NCBI RefSeq assembly: GCF_000160755.1
Contig: NZ_GG668593.1
Span: forward strand, 1-64,000
Direction: 5' to 3'
DNA length: 64,000 nt
Source: Proteus mirabilis ATCC 29906
GTDB lineage: Bacteria > Pseudomonadota > Gammaproteobacteria > Enterobacterales > Enterobacteriaceae
Shown: one piece after another, positions 16,958-25,032 of the stretch
How positions within the stretch are numbered: the first letter of the stretch is position 1
How the letters are laid out: every line of letters starts with the position of its first letter
Made by a program: the position numbers and the translations under genes
Notes under the pieces: model-generated
Database searches by the model: none
What the model saw: only the letters and a program-made list of their open reading frames with translations
What the model was told of the DNA's origin: nothing

Positions 16958-17556
16958 ACTAGAAAACCTGTTTAATCATCATATGCAATATAAGCAAACA
17001 TATTGTGGTGCTTGCATGAGAATACAGCGCATTGAAACCAGCTATTCGCCCTAAAAGGTCGAAATAGTGGTTATTAGATGATTACATTTTCCAGCATCAA
17101 AGCCTCAGATAGGAATTAAAGGTTGTTTACACTAGGACATTTTCATCGATTTTTTAGATTTGTAAATGCGTAAGTCTGTAAAGTGTGAGCCGGATGATAG
17201 TTTTATTTTGGTTGAGCCATCTATTTACAATATATCAAAGTAAAAGATAGTGAACAGGGGAACCCCGGACCTTGGCCGACGCTTATCTTGCAGACCAAAC
17301 TATTTCATGTGGTGTTTTATCAGGTGTATCGTAAAACCTTGTCCTCAGTGAAGAGAGTAGTGCAGAAGCTATGTTTAATAAGAATACAAAATAACTGGTT
17401 ATAAAAACAGTACTTGCTTGTGTTGTGTCCGTGATTATCTTATTATTTCTAAATCGTGGGTGACTTATTACTTACCATACTAAATTTTATCAATACCTAG
17501 GGTATACAGGTATTAAACTTATTATTTTGATAATGTGTATCTATATAGGAGGATGA
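16958..17556. other. intergenic, possible gene debris
   Basis: About 600 bases without an intact gene. A segment at 17240-17465 is less AT-rich and reads on the plus strand as short open pieces broken by stops, the last with a hydrophobic run (VLACVVSVIILLFLN). This looks like a decayed gene, but I cannot name it. The promoter of the following hydrolase gene must lie near 17480-17545. Confidence 0.35.
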
Positions 17557-18135
17557 GTGAAAGGCAAAAGAGTTGTTATTGTTCATGGCTATACTGCATC
17601 TCCCAAGGATAATTGGTTTCCATGGTTGAAAGAAGAGCTTGGATCATTAGGATATGATGTCAGTATACCTATGATGCCTGAGCCTAATCATCCTAACCCT
17701 AATGAGTGGCAACAAAAACTTGCCGATGAAAACATAATACTTGATAAAGATACTATTCTTATTGGGCATAGTCTGGGATGTATAACTTTATTACGTTTTC
17801 TTTCTGAACAGGCTTGTGAAGATATAACAATAGGCGGGTATATTTTAGTCGCTGGTTTTAATAGTGAACAAAAAACTTTACCTGAGTTGAACTCTCATAT
17901 TTATAATAACCTGAATTATAGTAAGTTAATTAAAATATCGGATAAAAGGGTATCATTAATATCATCCAATGATTGGATTGTGAGTCCTGATTCATCCAAA
18001 AAATTAGCTAGTCAATTACAAACTCAAATTGTTATTGAAGAAGATGCGGGACATTTTCTTGATAAAGAAGGCTATATTAAATTGCCAGTCATGCTTGATA
18101 TTTTTAAATATATGCTGAATCAATATAAGCTATAA
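17557..18135 (+). CDS. RBBP9/YdeN-type serine hydrolase
   Basis: 192 residues, GTG start directly after a perfect AGGAGG. A compact alpha/beta hydrolase: VVIVHGYTASPKDNWFPWL at the N-terminus, nucleophile elbow LIGHSLGCITLL (Ser near residue 73), Asp in SSNDWIVSP (about 138) and His in EDAGHFLDKEG (about 167). The catalytic triad is complete and the length fits the RBBP9/YdeN family. The substrate is unknown. A strong terminator follows, so it is a single-gene unit. Confidence 0.85.
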   Translation: MKGKRVVIVHGYTASPKDNWFPWLKEELGSLGYDVSIPMMPEPNHPNPNEWQQKLADENIILDKDTILIGHSLGCITLLRFLSEQACEDITIGGYILVAGFNSEQKTLPELNSHIYNNLNYSKLIKISDKRVSLISSNDWIVSPDSSKKLASQLQTQIVIEEDAGHFLDKEGYIKLPVMLDIFKYMLNQYKL

Positions 18136-18196
18136 ATACAATATCAGAATATTCGTCAATTGGTTTTTATCAGTCATTTAAATAAAAGAAAGAAAA

Positions 18197-18230
18197 GTCG
18201 CCTTTACCTTTATAAAAGGCGACTGTTTAC
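18197..18230 (+). terminator. terminator after the RBBP9-type hydrolase
   Basis: GTCGCCTTT/AAAGGCGAC stem followed by TGTTTACT; it separates the hydrolase from the broken LysE gene. Confidence 0.8.
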
Positions 18231-18247
18231 TCAGCGTGTGGTGTTAT

Positions 18248-18541
18248 TTAATGGCTTTTCTGTGAAACTAAAAGCCCAATCCCTGCACTAGCTAATAAAC
18301 TTGAGCACATACGATTGAACACTTTTTTAGCATGTGGTTTTTTTTGCAACTTTTTCATGTGTAAGCCTAACCAAGCGTAGAGCATTATTGCAATAAACTC
18401 GAGTAACAAGAATAAAGAACCAAGTATTAGAAACTGGGAACTAGCCGGTAATTGTGGGCTAACGAATTGCGGAAGAAAGGCCGTAAAGATAAGTATTGCC
18501 TTTGGATTTCCTGCTGCAATAAAAAACTCTTGCCTTGCTAA
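18248..18541 (-). pseudogene. LysE/RhtB amino-acid exporter, 5'-truncated
   Basis: The minus strand reads RQEFFIAAGNPKAILIFTAF, then LPQFVSP, two hydrophobic helices and a C-terminal LLASAGIGLLVSQ before the stop at 18248-18250. NPKAILIFTAFLPQFV is the hallmark of LysE/RhtB exporters. Only about the last 96 residues remain; the coding sequence stops abruptly at 18541, where phage terminase sequence begins. The N-terminal half is absent from the window. This junction marks one edge of the prophage scar. Confidence 0.85.
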
Positions 18542-18542
18542 T

Positions 18543-18685
18543 AAGGTTATTACTCGTAATTAAGATGAAGCACTTGGAATGGTTGCACAGCATTTAGGTA
18601 TGTTGAAAAAATAGAATTAACTGGTGCCGATGGTGAACCAATTCAAGCAACTGGGATTGGCCTAGGGCACCTAAGTTTTGAATAA
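18543..18685 (+). pseudogene. phage small terminase subunit, 3' remnant
   Basis: The plus strand reads DEALGMVAQHLGMLKK, a stop, then in the next frame IELTGADGEPIQATGIGL ending LSFE at 18683-18685. Together these are the typical C-terminus of a TerS subunit (…GMVAQHLGM… followed by a polar tail). The frame changes at an A6 run (18605-18611) as if one A were lost. The N-terminal part is missing, cut at the LysE junction. Confidence 0.75.
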
Positions 18686-19355
18686 CTAATGAAGTTGAGG
18701 AGTAAAGATAGAAATTTAATGGGCAGCATTATTAAAAGCTCCGTTCCTGATGAAGTTATATCAGTAACACCTGCTTTTTTAGCTTCTTCACGTAAATTTG
18801 TAGAGGCCCAATTACCGCAGAAAATGAAAATTGGAGTTTGAATTTTAAGATCTCTTATTTTTTTGTAAGAGTTATGCCAGCTCGATCGTCTTCGGGTCTC
18901 CCCATATCTGATATTATAACATCAAAGTTATTGCTTTTTATTTTTTCAATGGCATCACTTGTTGAAAGTGAAGTATCTACATCTATATGATTTATTTTTA
19001 GTGTTTCAATCAAATAGCTATTATTTGAAGGGTTATCATCAACCCATAAGACCTTTTTTTTCATTGGAATATTAGGCAGTAAAATTTTTTCTGAATTAGG
19101 ATGTAATGTGTGTATTTTCTTTCCCATTTCAACAAGTTTAGATTGTAGATCTAGAATAATGTGACCTTGTTGTATTGAATTTTCTTTCAAATTTAGTTCA
19201 AATCCTGAAATTTTTATATTTAACTTGCCATCAAAGAAAGTATCTATTAGCTTTAATAGATGCTTTCTAAAATAAAAAATTAAAAAACATACAATCAATG
19301 GCCATAATAAAGAAGATATTACCACATTCCCGTTTTCTGGCCATGACGCAAGCAT
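18643..19355 (-). pseudogene. membrane-anchored receiver-domain protein, frameshifted
   Basis: From the ATG at 19355, one transmembrane helix (VVISSLLWPLIVCFLIFYF, about 11-29) and a linker lead to a response-regulator receiver domain from residue 104: VLWVDDNPSN with the acidic pair, and VIISDMGRP with the phospho-acceptor Asp near 151. The frame stops at 18855 in an A7 run; one more A would restore IRDLKIQTPIFIFCGNWAS and EEAKKAGVTDITSS, completing the domain. No DNA-binding output domain and no canonical Lys-Pro near the C-terminus are seen. Its place beside phage terminase and hicAB suggests phage cargo. Function unknown. Confidence 0.7.
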
Positions 19356-19450
19356 TACGCGATTTATATCAGAAGAAAAAAGGTAGTTTCTTTACAACTA
19401 AAAGATGATAGAGATTACCTCGCCTATACAGGCGAGGCTTATAACTATTA

Positions 19451-19864
19451 TTAAATATTCTTTTGGAGTTCTTTACGGGTTGCTGTGGCAATAAATCCGC
19501 TACGACTCCCATATTCAGGATTTGTTTTTACGATAGTATCGATGCGACTCAATAATCGATGTGGCAATGTGATATTAATACGCTCTGCTCGTCCGTCGTA
19601 TTTATCCATATCAACATCAACTAAAAGCCATATTCCATTATTGTAATCACCACTAGAATTAATTAAATGCTCTTGTTGAGATTTTGGAGAGGGGATATCT
19701 AAACCCTTCTCGCTTAACAATTCAAAATGGGCATCAATAGCGCTCCTCGCATCTGCGTGAGCTTCTTCAATACTGTCCCCCGCAAAGATGCAACCATCAA
19801 TATCAGGGAACCAGCCACTTGCGCTACCATCTTCATCAATTTCAATAAAGGCTGGATATAACAT
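19451..19864 (-). CDS. hicB: HicB antitoxin
   Basis: 137 residues. The N-terminal partial RNase-H-like fold reads YPAFIEIDEDGSASGWFPDI then DGCIFAGDSIEEA, the standard HicB pattern. The C-terminal INITLPHRLLSRID and GSRSGFIATATRKEL form a ribbon-helix-helix DNA-binding domain. It neutralises HicA and represses the operon. It lies 46 bases downstream of hicA on the same strand, the usual toxin-first order. A long inverted repeat upstream of hicA is the likely operator. Confidence 0.93.
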   Translation of the reverse strand: MLYPAFIEIDEDGSASGWFPDIDGCIFAGDSIEEAHADARSAIDAHFELLSEKGLDIPSPKSQQEHLINSSGDYNNGIWLLVDVDMDKYDGRAERINITLPHRLLSRIDTIVKTNPEYGSRSGFIATATRKELQKNI

Positions 19865-19910
19865 AATTTCATCTCCATAAAGAGCGCGCCCTATATGAGC
19901 GCATTCTTAA

Positions 19911-20096
19911 TTAATTTTTCAGTTTGGCACTTTTAATAATTTGATTTAATGTTCCTTTTTTTAAATCTTTTCTTGGATGCGGTACTGTTACAACAAAAGA
20001 AAAATCAGGGTGAGTAAATTGATGATGACTTCCTTTTATTCTATCAAGTATCCATCCGTTTTTTTCTAACAACTTAATCAGTTCCGAACTTTTCAA
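19911..20096 (-). CDS. hicA: HicA mRNA interferase toxin
   Basis: 61 residues, TTG start with GGAGGG upstream; no better ATG exists in frame. The dsRBD-like HicA fold is clear: SSELIKLLEKNGWILDRIKG, SHHQFTHPD with the catalytic His, and VTVPHPRKDLKKGTLNQIIK. HicA cleaves mRNA independently of translation when HicB is degraded. The pair sits inside prophage debris, where hicAB is commonly carried as a moron; it appears intact although the phage genes around it are broken. Confidence 0.92.
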   Translation of the reverse strand: MKSSELIKLLEKNGWILDRIKGSHHQFTHPDFSFVVTVPHPRKDLKKGTLNQIIKSAKLKN

Positions 20097-20120
20097 ACTC
20101 CCTCCATTCCGTCAACTGAT

Positions 20121-20179
20121 ATACACACTATACACACTAAGACGTAGGCAATCAAATATTTTGTGTGTATGGTGTGTAT
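20121..20179. promoter_or_regulatory. inverted-repeat operator upstream of hicAB
   Basis: ATACACACTATACACAC (20121-20137) is repeated inverted at 20163-20179 with one mismatch in 17 and a 25-base spacer. Each arm is itself an ATACACAC-type direct repeat. It spans the expected hicAB promoter and is a good candidate for HicB ribbon-helix-helix binding. Confidence 0.65.
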
Positions 20180-20196
20180 TTTATTATCTATAATAA

Positions 20197-20980
20197 AAGA
20201 TTTGCCATGTAGCCGTTTAAAAGAAAAAATTGCAGAGCAGATTTCACCGCCACAGAGGTCAGCATTCACAACTGACTTATATCCTGCGCTGGCGCGAGAA
20301 CAAGGCTTTGATGGGATTGATTTACCCCAGCCCACAATTGCAGGTGTTGCGATGGATAGCATTGATAGCTATGTGCCCTCATTTAAAGGGGAACAAGTTT
20401 ACGGTGTGCCAGAGTCACAGGCCTCATGGTATGCCTCACAAATGTTTATCGGCAACAATATGTGTGCGGTTATCGCTAAACACTGGCTGGTGGATAAAGC
20501 CTGTAATATGCCCGCGCGTGATGCGATACGTCAGGGTTACGATATTGATTGTGATAACGACGATGATCGTGCTATCAGTAAAAAGCATCGCAAACGAGAT
20601 AAAAATACCGCATTACACATCAGCTTAAAGAGCAGGTTCACTTTGGGCATGTATACGGTGATCGTTTAGCATTATTCGTTGTGGAGACATCAAATCCGAA
20701 AGAGTGGTATGAAAACCCGTTTAATATCGATGGTGTGACCAAAGGCATGTACAAGGGGATTAAACAGATTGATCCACAATGGGTAACACCTGATTTAACG
20801 GACGCCAATGTTCAAGATCCTGCCAGCATGGATTTCTACGAACCAACCTATTATGTGATTGGTGGGCGCAAGTATCACAAATCTCACTTTATTAAGTTTG
20901 TACCGTTTCCTGTGCCGAATGTCTTGAAACCAATGTACAACTACTTTGGTGTTTCTGTTCCTGAGCGCATTTATGAGTGA
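20197..20980 (+). pseudogene. phage portal-type protein (DUF1073-like), broken
   Basis: Plus-strand frames read [20 protein letters not shown], then [20 protein letters not shown] and [14 protein letters not shown], and after a frame change near 20603 [35 protein letters not shown] and GGRKYHKSHFIKF. This is the order seen in DUF1073-type portal proteins of tailed phages. The shift is explained by an A5 run (20603-20607) being one A short. The N-terminus is missing and the 3' end is cut at VPERIYE, so a large deletion joins it to tail-fibre sequence. Confidence 0.75.
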
Positions 20981-20985
20981 CACAC

Positions 20986-21476
20986 TATGCAACGGCTGGA
21001 AGTAGCTACACAAAAGAGGAAAGTGACGGGCGTTATCAAGGTTAGGGAAATTATCAACTAGCGGGCAATTATGCGCTAGTAGGTGCTTCGTATACTAAGG
21101 CTGAGTCTGACGGTAAATATCAGCCTAAAGGGAATTATGTCCCAGTAGGCAGTAGTTATACTAAAAATGAATCTGATAATCGATATAAAAAACTAGGTAA
21201 TTTAAAACAGTTTAAAAAAACTGCGTCAACAGTTAATGCAGATAAAACAATAGTTAAATTCGAATCAAATATGATTGGTAAACAGCTTTTTGCTACTGCT
21301 AGCGATAATAGAGCATATCCTGTCACTGTGTTACCACCTCCTTATCAATCTCTCATTTTATGGTATGGTGGCAATCAGTTCTGGGGGACAACAGTCACTA
21401 CTCTAGTGACGGTAAAACATTAACAATACACCATCCGGGTTATACTGGGCCTACCGATATGTATGTCTTGGAATAA
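20986..21476 (+). pseudogene. phage tail-fibre C-terminal remnant
   Basis: Starts immediately after the portal remnant. It contains three copies of a roughly 20-residue unit of the form SYTK-ESD-YQ-GNY-VG (SYTKEESDGRYQG, SYTKAESDGKYQPKGNY, SYTKNESDNRYKK), a common tail-fibre repeat. One TAG interrupts the first unit. Near 21383 a G5 run shifts the frame; with one more G it reads GDNSHYSSDGKTLTIHHPGY to the stop at 21474-21476. Non-functional. Confidence 0.75.
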
Positions 21477-21503
21477 AATAGAATGACTTAAAATTTTTAT
21501 CAT

Positions 21504-21532
21504 ACGGACACCGATAGAGTGTCCGTTATTGA
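21504..21532. terminator. terminator between tail-fibre remnant and PH/SHOCT gene
   Basis: ACGGACAC/GTGTCCGT stem, 7-base loop, between convergent genes. Confidence 0.75.
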
Positions 21533-21535
21533 GAA

Positions 21536-22088
21536 TTATAAATTAAGTAATTTACTTTTTTGTTCTTGGAACTCTTCTTCTGTCAGTACGCCACTTTCTT
21601 TTAGTTTTCCTAATTTTTCTAATTTTGATAGCAAGTCATCACCACTGTTATTTGAAGATTGCGATGAAGAGTTATTTTTTTTAGATAGGATAATATCAAC
21701 TAGTGGTTGTACTGAGTTTTTTTGTAGTGTACCAATTTCATAAATAGTACCAGGAGTATTTATTTTTATTTTACCTCCTGTCAATCCGGAAGATGAGTCA
21801 ATAGAAGTAATTGCATCATAGTTTACTGAAGATAAATCAACTTTTTTATGGAAAAGCCCACTCTTTTTATGCAGAAAAATAATTCGTTTATTTGTAGGTA
21901 TAATCAACCAAATATTAGATTTTACGATTCCGCTATTAACACATAAAACTGTTTCATCATTATTTAATAATTCAGGTAATCTAGTAAATATATCAAAAAC
22001 ACCCATTGTTGATTTATAACTTGTTAATGCTGTAAGTCGATTAAACTCTTCTTTTAATTGTTTTTTATCGCATTGTTTTTAAGTCCAT
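21536..22088 (-). CDS. PH-domain/SHOCT protein, start region frameshifted
   Basis: The intact part (from an ATG at 22006) is 156 residues: a bacterial PH-like domain (VKSNIWLIIPTNKRIIFLHK, then ITSIDSSSGLTGGKIKI) and a C-terminal SHOCT motif (LLSKLEKLGKLKESGVLTEE EF…). The frame is open upstream as KKQLKEEFNRLTALTSYKST, and a better start (ATG at 22088, AGAGAG) can be joined if two A-runs are each one A longer. SHOCT proteins often act in oligomerisation or membrane stress; the role here is unknown. It may be phage cargo. Confidence 0.7.
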
Positions 22089-22191
22089 TATAATCTCTCT
22101 TTTTATCTAAACACTAAAGAAAATTTAATGGAAATAGATACTAACAAACTCCTAAGTAACAAGCGAGAAAGATGGTTTTAAATTACTCAAA

Positions 22192-22467
22192 CTACATAAG
22201 TTTTTTTATGTTTTTTGATGTTAGTACCATATTTTTATGATTGAAATACCTCTCCAACTTCTCAAACAAATCCCTTGCTACAGCTTCCGTCATATACGTT
22301 CTCATCGGTTCCCGCTTAACATTCTTCATTTCAAACGTATTCTTATCAAACCTTGGATCAGAAAAGACAATGTCCATAAACAGGTAACCATAAGGGTTAT
22401 CTGCAGATAAACGAGCCTCTTCTAACTGAGCAATATATTCCGCATTATTGATTTCAAGCTTAATCAT
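22192..22467 (-). CDS. hypothetical protein at the prophage edge
   Basis: 91 residues with mixed charge, no membrane segment and no motif I recognise. A plausible domain runs from INNAEYIAQLEEARLSADNP to VARDLFEKLERYFNHKN. It is the last gene before the tRNA-Pro end of the island, a position where phage integration-module genes often lie, but nothing in it resembles an integrase or excisionase. Confidence 0.5.
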   Translation of the reverse strand: MIKLEINNAEYIAQLEEARLSADNPYGYLFMDIVFSDPRFDKNTFEMKNVKREPMRTYMTEAVARDLFEKLERYFNHKNMVLTSKNIKKLM

Positions 22468-22591
22468 GGCATCACCTATTGCACTGTGTTTTTATACAGT
22501 ATCTTATATAAGGTAACGAATAGAATAGCAAGGAGAAAAGGGCAATTTTATGAGCTAAAGAAAGGGGGATTTTGAGAGATGATTTGTCGTC

Positions 22592-22624
22592 GTTTTACCA
22601 GAGTTTTACCAGAGTTTTACCAGT
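22592..22624. repeat. three tandem 11-base repeats near tRNA-Pro
   Basis: GTTTTACCAGA, GTTTTACCAGA, GTTTTACCAGT in direct tandem, one helical turn each, 58 bases from the 3' end of tRNA-Pro. The complement reads TCTGGTAAAAC, similar to arm-type binding sites of tyrosine integrases, which would fit a former phage attachment site. No integrase gene remains in the window. Confidence 0.65.
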
Positions 22625-22640
22625 GACAAATTCCAGACAT

Positions 22641-22670
22641 AAAAAAACCAACCGTAAGTGGTTGGTTTTC
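22641..22670 (-). terminator. terminator after tRNA-Pro
   Basis: On the minus strand AACCAACC/GGTTGGTT with a 5-base loop and T7, immediately downstream of the tRNA 3' end. Confidence 0.9.
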
Positions 22671-22681
22671 TTAAATAAAAA

Positions 22682-22758
22682 TGGTCGGCATGATAGGATT
22701 TGAACCTACGACCCCTGACACCCCATGACAGTGCGCTACCAGGCTGCGCTACATGCCG
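22682..22758 (-). tRNA. proL: tRNA-Pro (GGG)
   Basis: 77 bases with a complete cloverleaf: acceptor CGGCATG/CATGCCG, D-arm GCGC AGCCTGGTA GCGC, anticodon loop ATGGGGT (anticodon GGG), T-arm GTAGG TTCAAAT CCTAT and encoded CCA. The same uncommon anticodon-stem U-U pair occurs in E. coli proL, which also neighbours yejM. The prophage debris begins beyond its 3' end, as expected for an integration target. Confidence 0.97.
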
Positions 22759-22884
22759 ATTGTGCTTAGTATATTACTGTTTTTTACTGCTAAAGCAACC
22801 CCTTAGATACTTAACTGCTGTATTTTTATTCATTATAGTGACGTCAGTTGTTATTAACTTTTTACTTATAGTCTTTTTTTAATA

Positions 22885-24618
22885 CTAACGCTCAATAAAT
22901 CGTTTTTGCTCAGCCAGTACTTGCAATAATAGGCGTAAATCAGGTTTGGCGGATTGGATCTCTTTGCCTGATTTATCAAACAAAGCATATCTGCCATGTT
23001 TATCTATCATTAACGTATTATCTTGTAAAAAGACCACTAGAGTTTCATTATCACCAGTAAAAATCCAAGGGTGATTACGCGTATTAGCAAATAGATCTTC
23101 GCCTTGAGAATAGTTATCTGCAGGGCTAATAACACCTAATACATGTTGCATTAGCGTTGTCATTATATCTTGGTGACTGGTTAGTTTATCTAGTTTTTGT
23201 GGTGTAACATTAGGCCAATGTATTACCAGCGGAACCTGCGATTGACTTAAGTTAAAAGTGTCTTTGCTAATAAGCCATTGGCTATCTTGTTTATCATTGT
23301 TCTGATGATAATTTGACGTTACGACCACAACGGTATTATCAAGTATGTTGCTTTCTTTTAAAGTAGTAAAAATGGTCTCTAATTGACTATTTAACTGTGC
23401 TTGAGAAGCTGATGTATGCTTATCACCGTTGATTTGTAAGAAAGAGAACCAAGGTGTGCTTTGTTTATTTTTTAACAACCATGAACGCCAACTATTAATC
23501 GTTGTGTCGTTATCCTCACTACGTGAAGTAGGTAGTGAGTAATCAGCCAGCACCGCTTGTGTAAATAATGGCGATTTAAATCCGTTAGTTGAAAATAGTG
23601 CTAATTGATAGTGACGATAATTTAAAGCATCAAAGAGCGCTGAGTTTTTGCGGCTACTTAACACACTATCTAAATAAGACGGTGAAATGCCATAAAATAA
23701 TCCAAACAGCGCCGTTTCGTTATTTATGCCTGCTGAATAGTGTTGAGAGAAAGAGAGGTTATTATCAGCAAATTGTTGCAAGCTCGGTAGTTTGGCAACG
23801 TCTTCATTACCTAATCCATCAACCACAATCATAAGTAAGTTATATGAGCTTTCATCTTTAGAATAATCAAGAGGTGCAAGCGGGTAGGTGATACTCTGTG
23901 CCGCAGGATTACCCTCGCTCATTAAGCGCTGTTCATACTCAGATTGATTAATAAAACCATGCCGTTCAAGGAATTTACGTGCAGTCATTGGATAAGACAG
24001 CGGTAAGTTTGCACGTTGCATAGTAATAGGGCGATAAAAATTAGCATCTGCCCAAATAGACATAGAGTGGGATAAAATAAAGCAACTAATAAATACACAG
24101 GCTAATGGTTTTCCCCATCGCTGGCGGTTTAAGCTGCGAAGCTTTTGCCAACTCCATGTAGCAAATAGCATTTCGATAAGAAAGATAATGGGGATGCCAA
24201 TAAAGATAAGTTGCCATTCTCGCGCCATTTCACCTTCATCTGGATTGATAACCAAATCCCAAACCAACTGGGTCAAATGAAGTTGAAATTGCTGGTAAAC
24301 AGCTATATCAAAAATAAGTAATGTCAATCCTGCGCTAGCTAAGGCGCAGGATATCACCCTAAGTAATCGTTGCGAAACTACCACAAAGGTCAACGGAAAA
24401 AGAATAAGGATATAAATAGCAAACACAATAAAACTAAAATGGCCCATCCAACTGACAATAGCGTAAAGACGACCTGCAAAGGTACTTGGCCAATCAGCAA
24501 TAAACAGGTAACGGCTCCCAAGCAAAAGGCTTAGAATAATATTAAACAGCGCAAACCAGTGACCCCAACTGATCATTTGGGATACTTTTTCACGATAGGA
24601 CTGATTTCTCGTTACCAT
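22885..24618 (-). CDS. yejM: YejM/PbgA (LapC), inner-membrane regulator of LPS synthesis
   Basis: 577 residues. Five transmembrane helices occupy the first 190 residues, then a basic linker and a periplasmic sulfatase-like domain (LLMIVVDGLGNEDVAKLP from about 265, HYSAGINNETALFGLFYG, and a metal-enzyme-like fold to the end). In E. coli YejM (PbgA, LapC) senses periplasmic LPS and, with LapB, controls LpxC turnover. The residue normally modified to formylglycine in sulfatases is not evident, in keeping with its non-catalytic role. Synteny with proL, yejL and yejK supports the name. Confidence 0.95.
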   Translation of the reverse strand: MVTRNQSYREKVSQMISWGHWFALFNIILSLLLGSRYLFIADWPSTFAGRLYAIVSWMGHFSFIVFAIYILILFPLTFVVVSQRLLRVISCALASAGLTLLIFDIAVYQQFQLHLTQLVWDLVINPDEGEMAREWQLIFIGIPIIFLIEMLFATWSWQKLRSLNRQRWGKPLACVFISCFILSHSMSIWADANFYRPITMQRANLPLSYPMTARKFLERHGFINQSEYEQRLMSEGNPAAQSITYPLAPLDYSKDESSYNLLMIVVDGLGNEDVAKLPSLQQFADNNLSFSQHYSAGINNETALFGLFYGISPSYLDSVLSSRKNSALFDALNYRHYQLALFSTNGFKSPLFTQAVLADYSLPTSRSEDNDTTINSWRSWLLKNKQSTPWFSFLQINGDKHTSASQAQLNSQLETIFTTLKESNILDNTVVVVTSNYHQNNDKQDSQWLISKDTFNLSQSQVPLVIHWPNVTPQKLDKLTSHQDIMTTLMQHVLGVISPADNYSQGEDLFANTRNHPWIFTGDNETLVVFLQDNTLMIDKHGRYALFDKSGKEIQSAKPDLRLLLQVLAEQKRFIER

Positions 24619-24641
24619 GTCTATAAATATTTCTGTGTTTA

Positions 24642-24869
24642 TTAGTGAATATTGCCTTCATCAATTGAAGCACGTAAAGCGTGAACAAAAGAGTCTGCAA
24701 TCAGCATTCGTTGAGCAGGGGCAATACTTGTATTGATTAAGTTTGTCACCATGTTCCCCAACACCATCAAAGAAAGATCTGTAGGAGTATGATGTTTTTC
24801 AAGAACGCTGACAAGTTCTGCAAGTAATTGCTCAACTTGTTCATCACTATAACGGGATTTTTGTGGCAT
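24642..24869 (-). CDS. yejL: YejL, conserved small protein
   Basis: 75 residues, directly upstream of yejM on the same strand with a 23-base gap, as in E. coli. Sequence [20 protein letters not shown] and [18 protein letters not shown] is typical of the UPF0352/YejL family, an all-helical small protein. The function is unknown; co-transcription with yejM is likely. Confidence 0.93.
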   Translation of the reverse strand: MPQKSRYSDEQVEQLLAELVSVLEKHHTPTDLSLMVLGNMVTNLINTSIAPAQRMLIADSFVHALRASIDEGNIH

Positions 24870-25032
24870 AAAATCTGAATTCCTACTAAATGGATAAAAC
24901 GCTATATGTTACCGCAAGGCGTGTTATTTTTCTGCTATTAAATTAATTATTTTGCGGTTATACCCCTTGATAGTAAAAGTAGGGGATGTTTGAATACGCG
25001 CACAAAAAGAATCGGGATAAAGGAGGGCGCCC

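Noticed and set aside
17240-17300. GAACCCCGGACCTTGGCCGACGC as a tRNA or IS-element remnant
   Set aside because: No cloverleaf can be drawn and no transposase-like frame is present; noted only as possible gene debris.
20093-20362. 89-codon minus-strand frame over the hicAB operator and portal remnant
   Set aside because: It is the antisense of the portal reading frame, which has clear family resemblance.
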